A DNA stretch of 52,430 nt from Candidatus Poseidoniaceae archaeon (GCA_949373095.1 CASIBY010000017.1:1-52430), one strand, 5' to 3'; shown: positions 5,455-13,715, numbered from the stretch's first letter. Notes: generated by a model not told the origin, from the letters alone. Translations and numbers: made by a program.

Positions 5455-8073
5455 TCAGCATCCCATTCCTGAGATCAAGTTTGCGAGGTTACTCTCCATC
5501 ATTGACATGTAATCATCGCTTGGATCGCTTGGAGACAATTCCATGGTATAGAGTGTTTCAATAGACACACCGGTCTCATCGACAATACTCTTAACGGATG
5601 TTGGGTCAGTATACTCTTCAATGAAAAGAACAGTAATGCCATCCTCCTTGATGAATTCAACTACTTTCGCAATGTCTTGAGGAGAAGGCTCGCCTTCAGG
5701 GTCAAGCCCGTGAACGGTCACAAATTGAATGTCATATCGAACGGATAGATAGGAGTAAGCATTGTGGTTTGCACTTATCTTCTTTTCATGCCCACCGGTC
5801 ATGCAGAGCCCGCCAGTTCCGAATGCAGCTTCGTAGGCTGTATCTAGGGTGACCAACTTAGCTGAAAACGCAGCACCATTGGTCTTGAAAGCATCTTCAC
5901 CATCTGGGAAAGCAGCGATGAGAGCATCCATGACTACAGTGTTTTGAGCGTTGAATGCAACAGGGTCAAGCCAGCTGTGCGGGTCGTATTTCAAGGAATC
6001 ATCATCATGTCCTTCTTCATCATGCCCTTCTTCATCATGCCCGTCCTCATCGTGGTCATCGCCGGTTCCGGGTTGCACGAAGTTATCAGGGTTAGCCCAC
6101 ATCAAGCCAGCATCTTCACAAGTAGCTTCTGTGGTAAGCATGTTGTCAACGGTGTGAGTGTTTATGTTATAGCAAACCATCGAACCATGTTGATCGTTAT
6201 GGCCGTGGTCATCATGACCGCCGTTAGCTAGAATGTGCATGGTAACTCCGTGAGGAAGTGCGAATCCGTATTCACCTTCAGCACGAACGTGAAGCGAAGC
6301 GTATGCTGCATGATGTTCTTCTTCATCCTCAAACATACTTTCGAGTTCTTCAGCGCTCAAATTGCCGTTCATATCAAGATCCATTTCATCAAACAATAGT
6401 TGTAGAAGGTCGTCCATCATTCCATTGTCGTCTTCGTCGTGGTCATCGTGCTCCTCATCCGTGTGGTTGTCGTCGCCAGTATGGTTGTCGTGGTCATCGT
6501 GTCCGTCTTCGTCGTGGTCATCGTGTCCGTCTTCGTTCGCTGAAAACATAGTTTTGTATTCATCAAATGACAATTCACCATCACCATCAAGGTCGTACAT
6601 CATAATCATGTATTCAACGCCCATGGAATCATCGTCTTCCATTGAGTCGATTGTTTCAATGAAGCCTTCAAGTTCCACCATGGTGAGAAGTCCGTTGGAA
6701 TCCAGGTCAGATTCGTTGAACATGTTCATGAATAAGTTCATTTGGAATTCCATCTCCTCATCATGGTCATCGTGCTCCTCATCCGTGTGGTTGTCGTCGT
6801 CAGTGTGGTTGCCGTCATCAGTGTGGTTGCCCTCATCAGTGTGGTTACCGTCATCAGTGTGGTTGCCGTCATCATGGTCGTCGTGGTCGTCATGGTCGTC
6901 ATGGTCGTCGTCCTGGCCCATCATAGTCCAGAATTCATCCCAAGAAAGGTTTCCATCATTGTTGGAATCGGCCATAGCCATGGCTCCTTCTGCGGTAAGA
7001 TCGTCATCGTGGCCGTCATGGTCATCATGTCCGTCTTCGTCATGGCCGTCGTGGTCGTCGTGGTCGTCATGGTCGTCTCCTTCCTCCCATATGTGGCCAG
7101 CCGCTATGCATTCTTCTTCGGTTGTGTGGTTGGTGGTGGTGTGTGTTTCCATTTCGTGACAAACAGGTCCTTCTTCGTGGGAGTCGTCATCGTGATCGCC
7201 GTGGTCATGGCTAGCATGTCCGCCACCCATCTTGAGGATAGCAATGTTGAACGATTCCACAGAACTCTCTTCGAATTCAAGGACATATTGGCCCTCTTCT
7301 AGGTGGAAGATTGAAAGGACTGCTTCAGTTGCACAGTTGGTCATGTTCTCTGTCTCTTCTGCTTCGAGATGGTCGTGGCCGTCGTGGTCATCGTGTCCGT
7401 CTTCGTCGTGGTCATCGTGTCCGTCTTCGTCGTGGTCATCGTGTCCGTCTTCGTCGTGGTCATCGTGCCCGTCTTCGTCGTGGTCATCGTGCCCGTCTTC
7501 GTCGTGGTCATCGTGCCCGTCTTCGTCATCGTGATGCATGTCCTCAGGGAAGGAAATTTTCTGAGCAGTTGGTTCTGCATGGATTTCTGGGAGGACAGAG
7601 CCTTCTTCGCCGAGCGTGACGACTTCGTATGGGCCCTCGGTGATGAGGTCACACAGGTCGGTTTTGAGCATTGATTCGTAATCAAGTGCAGTGTCTCCGC
7701 TGGGCATGGTGTGAACTTGTACGGAGGTAGGTGCTTTGGAACCTAGAGAAGAAAGCGTGGACTCAACCCATGGCTCAAGGCCTAGACCGTGATAGAAGAA
7801 CAAATCAGAGTTCTCAAGACGGATCAGGTCTGAAACAGATGGTTCGTAGTCGTGAACGGGAATGTTGTCTGGGCTCATGTATTCCAAAACAACATCGTCG
7901 CCAGCAATAGCCTTGACCAATTCACCGACGTGATAGGTAGAGACCATTACGGTACCGTATGCATCTTCATTGGCTGATTCATCAGCGTCTACATCATCTC
8001 CTAAACAGCCTGCTAAGCTGGAGAAAATCAAGATCAGGCTCGTTAACATAGCGCGCTTCCACTGTGCGTTCAT
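5455..8073 (-). CDS. znuA: ZnuA-like zinc-binding lipoprotein with a large EF-hand/His-rich insertion
   Basis: This is the 872-residue binding protein of the ABC importer; the family is usually about 300. Signal peptide and LAGC lipobox place Cys23 as the lipid anchor. The A-1/ZnuA fold is split: residues about 40-165 (PDNIPVHDYEP, ligand His74) and about 690-872 (YDPHSWLDP, His699; ISANHNAYSYLS, His770; FIEEYTDP). Between them lie six HDDHDEDG-type repeats (186-235), an EGQY...GGH...VCHxxxTHT...TTEEEC module (258-329), an EF-hand loop D369-E380, an NHTDDG repeat block (402-432), EF-hand loops D456-E467, D494-E505 and D565-E576, and a second copy of the Cys/His module (595-659). ZnuA captures Zn2+ outside the membrane and passes it to ZnuB. 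The loop insertion position matches the usual His-rich loop of ZnuA, but greatly enlarged. Calcium binding by the EF-hands is inferred. Confidence 0.9.
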   Translation of the reverse strand: MNAQWKRAMLTSLILIFSSLAGCLGDDVDADESANEDAYGTVMVSTYHVGELVKAIAGDDVVLEYMSPDNIPVHDYEPSVSDLIRLENSDLFFYHGLGLEPWVESTLSSLGSKAPTSVQVHTMPSGDTALDYESMLKTDLCDLITEGPYEVVTLGEEGSVLPEIHAEPTAQKISFPEDMHHDDEDGHDDHDEDGHDDHDEDGHDDHDEDGHDDHDEDGHDDHDEDGHDDHDGHDHLEAEETENMTNCATEAVLSIFHLEEGQYVLEFEESSVESFNIAILKMGGGHASHDHGDHDDDSHEEGPVCHEMETHTTTNHTTEEECIAAGHIWEEGDDHDDHDDHDGHDEDGHDDHDGHDDDLTAEGAMAMADSNNDGNLSWDEFWTMMGQDDDHDDHDDHDDHDDGNHTDDGNHTDEGNHTDDGNHTDDDNHTDEEHDDHDEEMEFQMNLFMNMFNESDLDSNGLLTMVELEGFIETIDSMEDDDSMGVEYMIMMYDLDGDGELSFDEYKTMFSANEDGHDDHDEDGHDDHDNHTGDDNHTDEEHDDHDEDDNGMMDDLLQLLFDEMDLDMNGNLSAEELESMFEDEEEHHAAYASLHVRAEGEYGFALPHGVTMHILANGGHDDHGHNDQHGSMVCYNINTHTVDNMLTTEATCEDAGLMWANPDNFVQPGTGDDHDEDGHDEEGHDEEGHDDDSLKYDPHSWLDPVAFNAQNTVVMDALIAAFPDGEDAFKTNGAAFSAKLVTLDTAYEAAFGTGGLCMTGGHEKKISANHNAYSYLSVRYDIQFVTVHGLDPEGEPSPQDIAKVVEFIKEDGITVLFIEEYTDPTSVKSIVDETGVSIETLYTMELSPSDPSDDYMSMMESNLANLISGMGC
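7369..7518 (-). repeat. 24-bp tandem repeat encoding GHDDHDED units
   Basis: Six near-identical 24-bp units encode the His/Asp repeats at residues 186-235 of the ZnuA-like protein. Shorter versions recur at 7018-7080, 6868-6910 (HDD units), 6784-6865 (NHTDDG units) and 6020-6060. The copies are close enough in DNA to change number by slippage, so repeat number could vary between strains. Confidence 0.8.
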
Positions 8074-8094
8074 GCCCTCGCCGTAAACTATTAT

Positions 8095-8103
8095 CTATTT
8101 AAC
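8095..8103 (-). promoter_or_regulatory. TATA box of znuA
   Basis: On the minus strand GTTAAATAG lies about 25 nt upstream of the znuA ATG at 8073, the usual archaeal distance from TATA box to transcription start. The mRNA would then be nearly leaderless. Confidence 0.5.
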
Positions 8104-8108
8104 AGGAA

Positions 8109-8138
8109 CTAATAATTAGTAATTAGAGAATTATTATG
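8109..8138. promoter_or_regulatory. Operator-like inverted repeat between znuA and the NikR-like gene
   Basis: AATAATT (8111-8117) and AATTATT (8129-8135) form a perfect inverted repeat with an 11-nt spacer. Inside it CTAATAATTAG (8109-8119) is itself a palindrome around one base. The right arm overlaps a TATA-like TTATTATG (8131-8138) that sits 25 nt before the ATG at 8163, while the left side borders the znuA promoter. A dimeric ribbon-helix-helix regulator bound here could control both directions. Binding by the neighbouring regulator is inferred. Confidence 0.5.
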
Positions 8139-8162
8139 AAGGGTGACCTTTTCCCTTGACTT

Positions 8163-8588
8163 ATGAGCAAAATTATTTCATTTAGCGCTGATGGAGCGTT
8201 CGCTGATAATCTTGATTCGTTGATGGATGCTTCAGGTTATCAAAACAGGAGTCGGTTTTTACGAGATGCCGCCAACTATTTTGCCGAAATACAGCGAAGA
8301 GGTGAACTTCGCGATATGAAGGATGATGAGGTCGTTGAGGGCCACTTGGTCGTCTATTATCAGCACGGGGTTGAAGCGAAATTGCTAGAAATCCGACATT
8401 CCCACAACCTCGAAATCACTTCCTACAATCACAGTTGCCTCACCCACAGCCACACCTGTGTTGATGTCTTACACGCTCTAGGCAAAGCCGTCAATTTCCG
8501 AACAGCCATTGACCTGTTAAGGAATACTCCAAACGTCGACAAAGTAACTTTCATCAGCGCACCAATGCGTGAAGAAGGATGTTGCTGA
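8163..8588 (+). CDS. NikR-like metal-responsive ribbon-helix-helix regulator
   Basis: 141 residues. The N-terminus (residues 1-45, KIISFSADGAFADNLDSLMD then GYQNRSRFLRDAANYF) is a ribbon-helix-helix DNA-binding domain. Residues 55-135 form the ACT-like metal-binding domain of NikR (VVYYQHGVEAKLLEIRHSHN). E. coli NikR binds nickel through His76, His87, His89 and Cys95. Aligning by eye, the matching region here reads HNLEITSYNHSCLTHSHTC, giving His81, His90, Cys92 and Cys99 plus extra His95/His97, so one ligand His is a Cys and there is a two-residue insertion. The protein also ends in Cys-Cys. Divergence from znuA suggests a zinc-responsive repressor of zinc uptake. The metal is inferred, not shown. 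Confidence 0.8.
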   Translation: MSKIISFSADGAFADNLDSLMDASGYQNRSRFLRDAANYFAEIQRRGELRDMKDDEVVEGHLVVYYQHGVEAKLLEIRHSHNLEITSYNHSCLTHSHTCVDVLHALGKAVNFRTAIDLLRNTPNVDKVTFISAPMREEGCC

Positions 8589-8594
8589 GCAGAT

Positions 8595-9365
8595 TCAAAC
8601 ATTGGGAAGTGTTTCAACCTCTTCGTATTGTAAGAATACGGTTTGATGGATGTTGATGTGGTCTTGTCCCTCTTCATATTGGACGGTTAGTTCGTGGGCT
8701 TCATACGTGTTGAAATGTACTGTGTTCCAAGAAGCCGTCTGTCCTTCATTCACTGAACCCTCATGTTGCTGACACGCTGAATTGGTATCATCAATCAGCC
8801 CCCATGTAATCTCAACATCTTGGCCGCCCCCGATATTTTCAATGAGTTCTGGATTTTCAACAATGGAATCAATAAGAATTGCTGCTGGAGGAATGCCACC
8901 GTTATTGGGAAGAGAATTCAGAGGCATGGGTAAAGGCTCATATGTTGCTAATTCGGTCCAAACCATTCGGAGTTCTATCCGAATCACAACGGTAGTGATC
9001 ACTTGTTGACCACCCTCATCAAGAGCAAACAGAGCGATCTCATGCAAACCGTGTTCTAAAAATTCAACTGTAACCTCATCGCCCTCACTAGCTTCGATTG
9101 TTGTCCCTGGAGTTCCATCAAGAAAGTTGACTCCATACCGTGTTAGCTCGGCATCCGAAGTGGTTTGGGAGAAATCAAAGGTCAATTCAACTCCGCTAAT
9201 ATCAACGCGTTCACCTTCTTCATAGGACTCAACTACAGTCCCATTGGTGGAGGAGTAGGTCACCACCAAATCAAGACCATTTTCCCCTTGAGTGTTGCCG
9301 ATGCAACCTCCCATGACCATTGACATGAGCAAGGCAGAAATAAAGAAAGAACCCTGCCTAGTCAC
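8595..9365 (-). CDS. Hypothetical lipoprotein
   Basis: 256 residues from a GTG at 9365. The signal peptide ends in MVMGGC, a lipobox with Cys20 or nearby as anchor. The mature part starts with an acidic linker and contains beta-rich segments (VDISGVELTFDFSQTT, GDEVTVEFLEHGLHEIALFA) that look like one Ig/PKD-type sandwich. A second half has CQQHEGSVNEGQTASWNTVH. I recognise no specific family. It ends 7 bp from the convergent regulator gene. A TATA box at 9387-9394 suggests a leaderless transcript. Confidence 0.7.
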   Translation of the reverse strand: MTRQGSFFISALLMSMVMGGCIGNTQGENGLDLVVTYSSTNGTVVESYEEGERVDISGVELTFDFSQTTSDAELTRYGVNFLDGTPGTTIEASEGDEVTVEFLEHGLHEIALFALDEGGQQVITTVVIRIELRMVWTELATYEPLPMPLNSLPNNGGIPPAAILIDSIVENPELIENIGGGQDVEITWGLIDDTNSACQQHEGSVNEGQTASWNTVHFNTYEAHELTVQYEEGQDHINIHQTVFLQYEEVETLPNV

Positions 9366-9386
9366 GATTAATACGACATGTGGGTG

Positions 9387-9394
9387 GAATATAA
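9387..9394 (-). promoter_or_regulatory. TATA box of the lipoprotein gene
   Basis: TTATATTC on the minus strand, about 25 nt upstream of the GTG at 9365, which supports that start and a leaderless mRNA. Confidence 0.5.
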
Positions 9395-9435
9395 GTCAAA
9401 TGGTACAGTATCTTTGACGAAAAGATAGTGTTGGT

Positions 9436-10428
9436 TCATTGGCTAAGAAGGTCAGCTAACTGCCGCTTAGCATCGGGCCATTCAGCGGATTCCAATGCAT
9501 CAGTAAGGTGTAGCCCTGCAAGGAATTGAGCATGGACTGCGCCCCATTCAGCCGGGTCGTTTTGACCGCGCCAACGAAACAACGGCGCACCTTCAATCTC
9601 AAGACGGTCAAGGAAGCCTCGCTGTGCACCTGAAATGAGAAGCGTCGGCGTTCCCAACAAGGCCGCTTCACTCGCCAAAGTCACCGATTGAGTGATGACT
9701 CCATCATGTGCTGCAAGTTCACGGTCCAATTCCCACGGTAGCCCCTCATACTCCCCTTCATCGGCAACGGTTGTAGCAAGACCGTCCAAGGCGTCTTCAG
9801 GCAAAGGAACGATTTCATCGCCGTCGTGGATTCCATCGCCCTTCAAACGACGAACTACGACGCGGGGTGGATTGCTCACTTTACTTGGCCGACGGTGTGG
9901 GGCAAGATGAACATGGCCGTGAAGACCGTCCAATCGGTGCAGATCTCCCTTGAATGAGGCGAGGAAACCACCGTCTAAATCCTCTCGCCAATGGGTGGGT
10001 ACAACAACATGAGTAGCCCCTTTGAGGGCGAGATTATGGGCGGTATGATTGACTTCTGTATCGGTGATGTACCAGCGCTCTTTGACCGAGGAGCGCCTCC
10101 AATAGCGAGGTTTTTGACCTAATAATTCGAGTGGTGCCCCAATGCTCACGATACGTTCTACTGGACCCTGGCCGTCTTTGTTGGCCGATTTGATGAAACG
10201 CTGAACACTACGAATACGAAGCATCGCTTTACCATAACGGCCCTCACCCACTGGCCGAGGGACCCATAAGGTCTGGCGACGTGGAAGACGACCATCTCCA
10301 GTTCCGATCATCATCCGAACTTCTTCACGCTCGCACGCTACGATAAGGTCTGCCGTAGCGCCTTCTCGCATCAGCGGTGCTAACAAGCGCACGTGAGCCG
10401 GATGGTCAAGAACCCAACATGTGCGCAT
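9436..10428 (-). CDS. DUF354-like glycosyltransferase-fold protein
   Basis: 330 residues. The start MRTCWVLDHPAHVRLLAPLM has the N-terminal pattern of archaeal DUF354 proteins (xDxxxPxHVxxxxPL), which share the GT-B fold of UDP-GlcNAc 2-epimerases and MurG. The C-terminal half has the nucleotide-sugar site pattern DGVITQSVTLASEAALLGTP, where a Ser/Glu pair in a G/S-x-x-x-x-E-A-x-x-x-G-T-P motif contacts the sugar nucleotide. It probably handles a nucleotide sugar for surface polysaccharide or protein glycosylation. The substrate cannot be read from sequence. It is divergent from ridA, with 80 bp between them. Confidence 0.7.
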   Translation of the reverse strand: MRTCWVLDHPAHVRLLAPLMREGATADLIVACEREEVRMMIGTGDGRLPRRQTLWVPRPVGEGRYGKAMLRIRSVQRFIKSANKDGQGPVERIVSIGAPLELLGQKPRYWRRSSVKERWYITDTEVNHTAHNLALKGATHVVVPTHWREDLDGGFLASFKGDLHRLDGLHGHVHLAPHRRPSKVSNPPRVVVRRLKGDGIHDGDEIVPLPEDALDGLATTVADEGEYEGLPWELDRELAAHDGVITQSVTLASEAALLGTPTLLISGAQRGFLDRLEIEGAPLFRWRGQNDPAEWGAVHAQFLAGLHLTDALESAEWPDAKRQLADLLSQ

Positions 10429-10508
10429 GAACGTGCGAGGTGGTGTCCTCCCTCAAATCATCGCTTGCTTGGGTGAAGTTGATGGACGGCTTCGGTGTGT
10501 GACACCAC

Positions 10509-10880
10509 ATGACAAAAGTCGGTATCAGCCCCCCAGGAACGAAAACATACGCACCTTACACACCTGCAGTCGTCGTTGGTAAGCAAGTCTGGCTTTCTGG
10601 ACAAATCAACATTGATGCAGGTGACGATATCATCTCACAAACCAAAGGCACGCTGGAAAAGGTCGATGCACTCCTCGCTGAAGCAGGCACATCAAAGCAT
10701 GACCTCGTTTTCGTTCAAGTCCTGCTCAAGACCATGGAGTTTTATGCCCCCATGAACGAAGTCTATGCCGCTTGGCTTGAAGGAGTTGACATCAAACCTA
10801 CCCGTGCGGCTTTCGCTGTTGATGCGCTTCCAGCTGACGCGCTAGTTGAAATCGTTGTTCAAGCCGTCAAGCAGAATTGA
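10509..10880 (+). CDS. ridA: RidA/YjgF family imine deaminase
   Basis: 123 residues, a full-length RidA-family protein. It hydrolyses reactive enamine/imine intermediates such as 2-aminoacrylate, made by PLP enzymes, to ketoacids and ammonia. Family marks are VVVGKQVWLSGQI near the start, the active-site Arg in KPTRAAFAVDALP (Arg99) and Glu114 in ALVEIVVQAV, matching Arg105 and Glu120 of the E. coli enzyme. It works in the cytosol as a trimer. The following small gene starts 1 bp after its stop. Confidence 0.9.
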   Translation: MTKVGISPPGTKTYAPYTPAVVVGKQVWLSGQINIDAGDDIISQTKGTLEKVDALLAEAGTSKHDLVFVQVLLKTMEFYAPMNEVYAAWLEGVDIKPTRAAFAVDALPADALVEIVVQAVKQN

Positions 10881-10881
10881 T

Positions 10882-11064
10882 ATGCCCGGCTCACCGTACA
10901 TGGAAAAGCCACCGCCTGGCTTGTTGACGTGGCCCAGTATCTTGCGCATGTTTGGCCTCCCGGCCGCTGCTTTCCTAGCCGCGTGTTGGTATTCAGGCGT
11001 CTTGTTTGAAGCGCTTGTCATCTTGACCCTCACACTACTATTCATCGCCTGGTGGCGACGATAA
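10882..11064 (+). CDS. Small hypothetical membrane protein
   Basis: 60 residues from an ATG one base after the ridA stop codon. A proline-rich start (MPGSPYMEKPPPGLLTWPS) is followed by two hydrophobic stretches (FGLPAAAFLAACWYSGVLF and ALVILTLTLLFIAWW) and a basic end. The tight spacing suggests co-translation with ridA. An in-frame extension to 10846 would lie within ridA and is unlikely. Function unknown. Confidence 0.6.
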   Translation: MPGSPYMEKPPPGLLTWPSILRMFGLPAAAFLAACWYSGVLFEALVILTLTLLFIAWWRR

Positions 11065-11104
11065 TTCGGGTAGGCTTGAAATCCCTCCACCCGCTCCCCA
11101 TTGC

Positions 11105-12559
11105 ATGGAAGAATGGCCCGAAGCCTGTTTCAAAGCCTACGACATTCGCGGATTAGCCAACGGTGATGGCACCGGTGAACTCACACCTGTCTTTGCATAC
11201 CGTCTTGGCCGTGCAATGGCAACCTACCTTGAATGCAAGGCATTTGCCGTTGGTCGAGATATTCGTGATTCCTCTCCGGCCCTAACCAATGAACTGATGC
11301 GGGGCCTTGTCGAAGGCGGTGTTACCGTCATGGATTTGGGCATTGTATCAACCGGCTGCGTGTACCACGCATGTTGGACATTGGATGTTGACGGCGGCGT
11401 GATGGTAACGGCGAGTCACCTGCCTATGCCAACTCATAACGGATTCAAAATGTGCCGAGGCACCCTACCTCTTGCTGGAGAAGAAATTCAAGAACTCAAG
11501 GATGTCTTCCTCAAAGGCGAATTCTGTGAAGGCGAAGGTGAAATTGTTAACACCCCACACTTGGATACTTACCTCGATGCTATTCTTGCTTCAACCGGGC
11601 CGTTATCACGACCTGTCAAGGTTGCTGTGGATTGTGGAAATGCAGTCCCTGGGCCTGCCATGACCATGCTATTGGACCGACTCGGATGCGACCATGTTGA
11701 CTTGTTTTGCGATTGGGATGCGAGTGAACCAAACCACGGAGCAGATCCAACCCGACCAAAAAACATGGTTGACCTCGGCAAGGCAGTTGTTGACAACGGT
11801 TGCGAGTTTGGGATGGGCGCAGACGGTGACGGTGACCGAATCGGTGCGGTTGATGAGCAAGGACGTTTCATCTATCCCGACCGACTCATTGCACTCCTTG
11901 CGGAAGACTTGCTTGAAGGCGTTGAAGAAAGGGCTGACGCAACCGACGATGAGCACCGACGCATCATTTACGACGTTAAATGCTCAATGAATGTTGAACA
12001 AGCCATCCTTGAGGCCGGTGGAAGACCTGTCATGGCTCGTACTGGCCACTCGTTCATGAAGCGCGTTCTCGCTAGCATGCCAGAGGCAAAGATGGCTGCT
12101 GAGATGAGTGGACATATCTTCCTCGCAGACCGTGGATGGTACGGCTTTGATTGTTCCCTTTACAATGCAGCTCGTCTGATAGAACTCTGGTCACGACGCC
12201 CAGCACCAAGCGATGGAGGACCTACGTTCTCAGGTGAATTAGAACGTCTTGCGCCATCACTACCGACCACTGGCGAAGTAAAAATTCCCTGTGCTGAAGA
12301 AGACAAACTCGAGGTTGTTGCTGGAATCACTTCGGCATATGACGACCATGAATGCTCAACGGTTGATGGCGTCCGTGTTCGTTTCAACGATGATGATGGC
12401 AACTACGTCGGATGGTACCTTGCTCGAAAATCCAATACAGAAGCGGTCTTAGTGATGCGAATGGAAGCAACCAGCGAAGAACAACTCACCAAGATGAAGG
12501 CGATGGCAGACAAGCGTGTCTCATCAATCATTGACATCAAGAAACTATTGAACGCTTAA
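11105..12559 (+). CDS. Phosphomannomutase/phosphoglucomutase
   Basis: 484 residues of the alpha-D-phosphohexomutase superfamily, which interconverts hexose 1- and 6-phosphates for sugar-nucleotide synthesis. All four domains are present: N-terminal FKAYDIRG; phosphoserine loop VTASHLPMPTHNGFK with Ser104; metal loop GADGDGDRIG with Asp240, Asp242 and Asp244; sugar loop EMSGHIF; phosphate loop RKSNTEAVLVMRME. The phosphoserine loop has Leu where TASHNP is usual, a mild change next to the catalytic Ser. Archaeal members often act on both mannose and glucose, so the substrate is left open. It may feed the DUF354 gene nearby. The stop overlaps the convergent gene by 4 bp. Confidence 0.9.
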   Translation: MEEWPEACFKAYDIRGLANGDGTGELTPVFAYRLGRAMATYLECKAFAVGRDIRDSSPALTNELMRGLVEGGVTVMDLGIVSTGCVYHACWTLDVDGGVMVTASHLPMPTHNGFKMCRGTLPLAGEEIQELKDVFLKGEFCEGEGEIVNTPHLDTYLDAILASTGPLSRPVKVAVDCGNAVPGPAMTMLLDRLGCDHVDLFCDWDASEPNHGADPTRPKNMVDLGKAVVDNGCEFGMGADGDGDRIGAVDEQGRFIYPDRLIALLAEDLLEGVEERADATDDEHRRIIYDVKCSMNVEQAILEAGGRPVMARTGHSFMKRVLASMPEAKMAAEMSGHIFLADRGWYGFDCSLYNAARLIELWSRRPAPSDGGPTFSGELERLAPSLPTTGEVKIPCAEEDKLEVVAGITSAYDDHECSTVDGVRVRFNDDDGNYVGWYLARKSNTEAVLVMRMEATSEEQLTKMKAMADKRVSSIIDIKKLLNA

Positions 12560-13005
12560 TGCCGTCCGATAAATTGCTCTTCAACTGAGGCATCATCGAC
12601 CTTAACAAAGAAACCAATGAGTTCTGTGGTTGCTTTGATATCACTAATTGTACTACCTCCTTTGTAGAACGGTAATTCACAATAAGCCATTTCATCGATG
12701 AACACTTTCTTGTAAGGCGTAGCCTCCGTAGTCGGGCACGTTGCAGCAAATTTCTTGTGATTAAACAGCGAATCCGAAGTGACATTTTTAGGCACATCTT
12801 CAGCATCCCCAAACCACTGAACAACTAAAGATCCCATCAGAAAATATTCGTTCTCAATCCGAGTAAATCCCCAAATTGTGTCTCCTACCTTAAGGTCAGA
12901 ATGGAGGGGTTTGCTTGTAGATATCCGATCAAAGGGCATCCAAGGATGCTTTCTTCTTCGTTCTTCAACACCGGCCTTAGCGTGATAATGAAGCCAGTGC
13001 GTCAT
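12556..13005 (-). CDS. Hypothetical protein, possibly PUA/EVE-like
   Basis: 149 residues, soluble. It begins MTHWLHYHAKAG and contains LKVGDTIWGFTRIENEYFLM then GSLVVQWFG. The GDxxWxF-x-R pattern followed by beta strands resembles PUA-like folds (EVE, ASCH) that bind modified bases or RNA, but the match is weak and I have not placed it in a family. It follows the membrane-anchored gene at 13008-13715 with a 2-bp gap, so the two are probably co-transcribed. Confidence 0.55.
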   Translation of the reverse strand: MTHWLHYHAKAGVEERRRKHPWMPFDRISTSKPLHSDLKVGDTIWGFTRIENEYFLMGSLVVQWFGDAEDVPKNVTSDSLFNHKKFAATCPTTEATPYKKVFIDEMAYCELPFYKGGSTISDIKATTELIGFFVKVDDASVEEQFIGRH

Positions 13006-13007
13006 CT

Positions 13008-13715
13008 TCAGTCCACCTGGACTTCAACCACTGGAACGATGGTGTAGTCAAACACAATGAGTTCAACGACATAAGACACTTCTTGCCCCTCATCCGAACG
13101 ACTACAGGCTGGACTCGGTTCATTACCTGCCTGTGCACTAACAGAAATCTCAACGGCATGGTCGCCAAGACCTGCGCCCATGGAATCAATTTGCGCTTTG
13201 ATATCGTCCATTGATAGTCCTTCAATGACTTCTCCACCAACCATGCTAGAATTGTACCATTCAGCAGTCACTTCGTGGCTTCCTCCAGCTCCTCCGTTTT
13301 GACCTTCATCGGTTTCTGTGAAGTTAAGATGTGTGGCTGTGCCAGTGATTGTATCGGCAGCATCTTGTCCTCCTTGACACAATAGGCCATCACCGCCGCT
13401 TTCGTCGTCCTCTCCATAGGAAAGACTCACTCGGAGGCCAACGATGTTCATCTCGTCCGCGTCATCAACGGCGTCCGTGTTGAAGGTGTCCATCCATGGC
13501 GTTCCGTCCGCCACGTACTCGGTACCTGAATCAAGTTCTACGTAAGTCAATTCTCCATTGACTTTGTAATCTGCAACAACACTTCCACTAAGGGAACCGT
13601 CAGCGTTTCCGGCAGCGAATCCGAAGTAAAGCGGGAAGGCGAGCAAGAAGAAAACAATACTTCCTACCGTGATCTGAGCATCACGGTTAGTCTTGAGGTC
13701 TTCCATCGTGTACAT
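13008..13715 (-). CDS. Hypothetical membrane-anchored extracellular protein
   Basis: 235 residues. One N-terminal membrane segment (ITVGSIVFFLLAFPLYFGFA, about residues 15-34) follows a short charged cytoplasmic start, and the rest is acidic and Ser/Gly-rich and likely outside the cell. Two cysteines (LLCQGG and PACSRS) could form a disulfide. The domain has no family I recognise. ATG 13706 (residue 4) is an alternative start. It is the first gene of a pair with 12556-13005. Confidence 0.6.
   Translation of the reverse strand: MYTMEDLKTNRDAQITVGSIVFFLLAFPLYFGFAAGNADGSLSGSVVADYKVNGELTYVELDSGTEYVADGTPWMDTFNTDAVDDADEMNIVGLRVSLSYGEDDESGGDGLLCQGGQDAADTITGTATHLNFTETDEGQNGGAGGSHEVTAEWYNSSMVGGEVIEGLSMDDIKAQIDSMGAGLGDHAVEISVSAQAGNEPSPACSRSDEGQEVSYVVELIVFDYTIVPVVEVQVD

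Noticed and set aside
5944..7674. Long plus-strand frames rich in Ser/Trp/Val across znuA
   Set aside because: They are shadows of the GAY/CAY-rich His/Asp codons of znuA.
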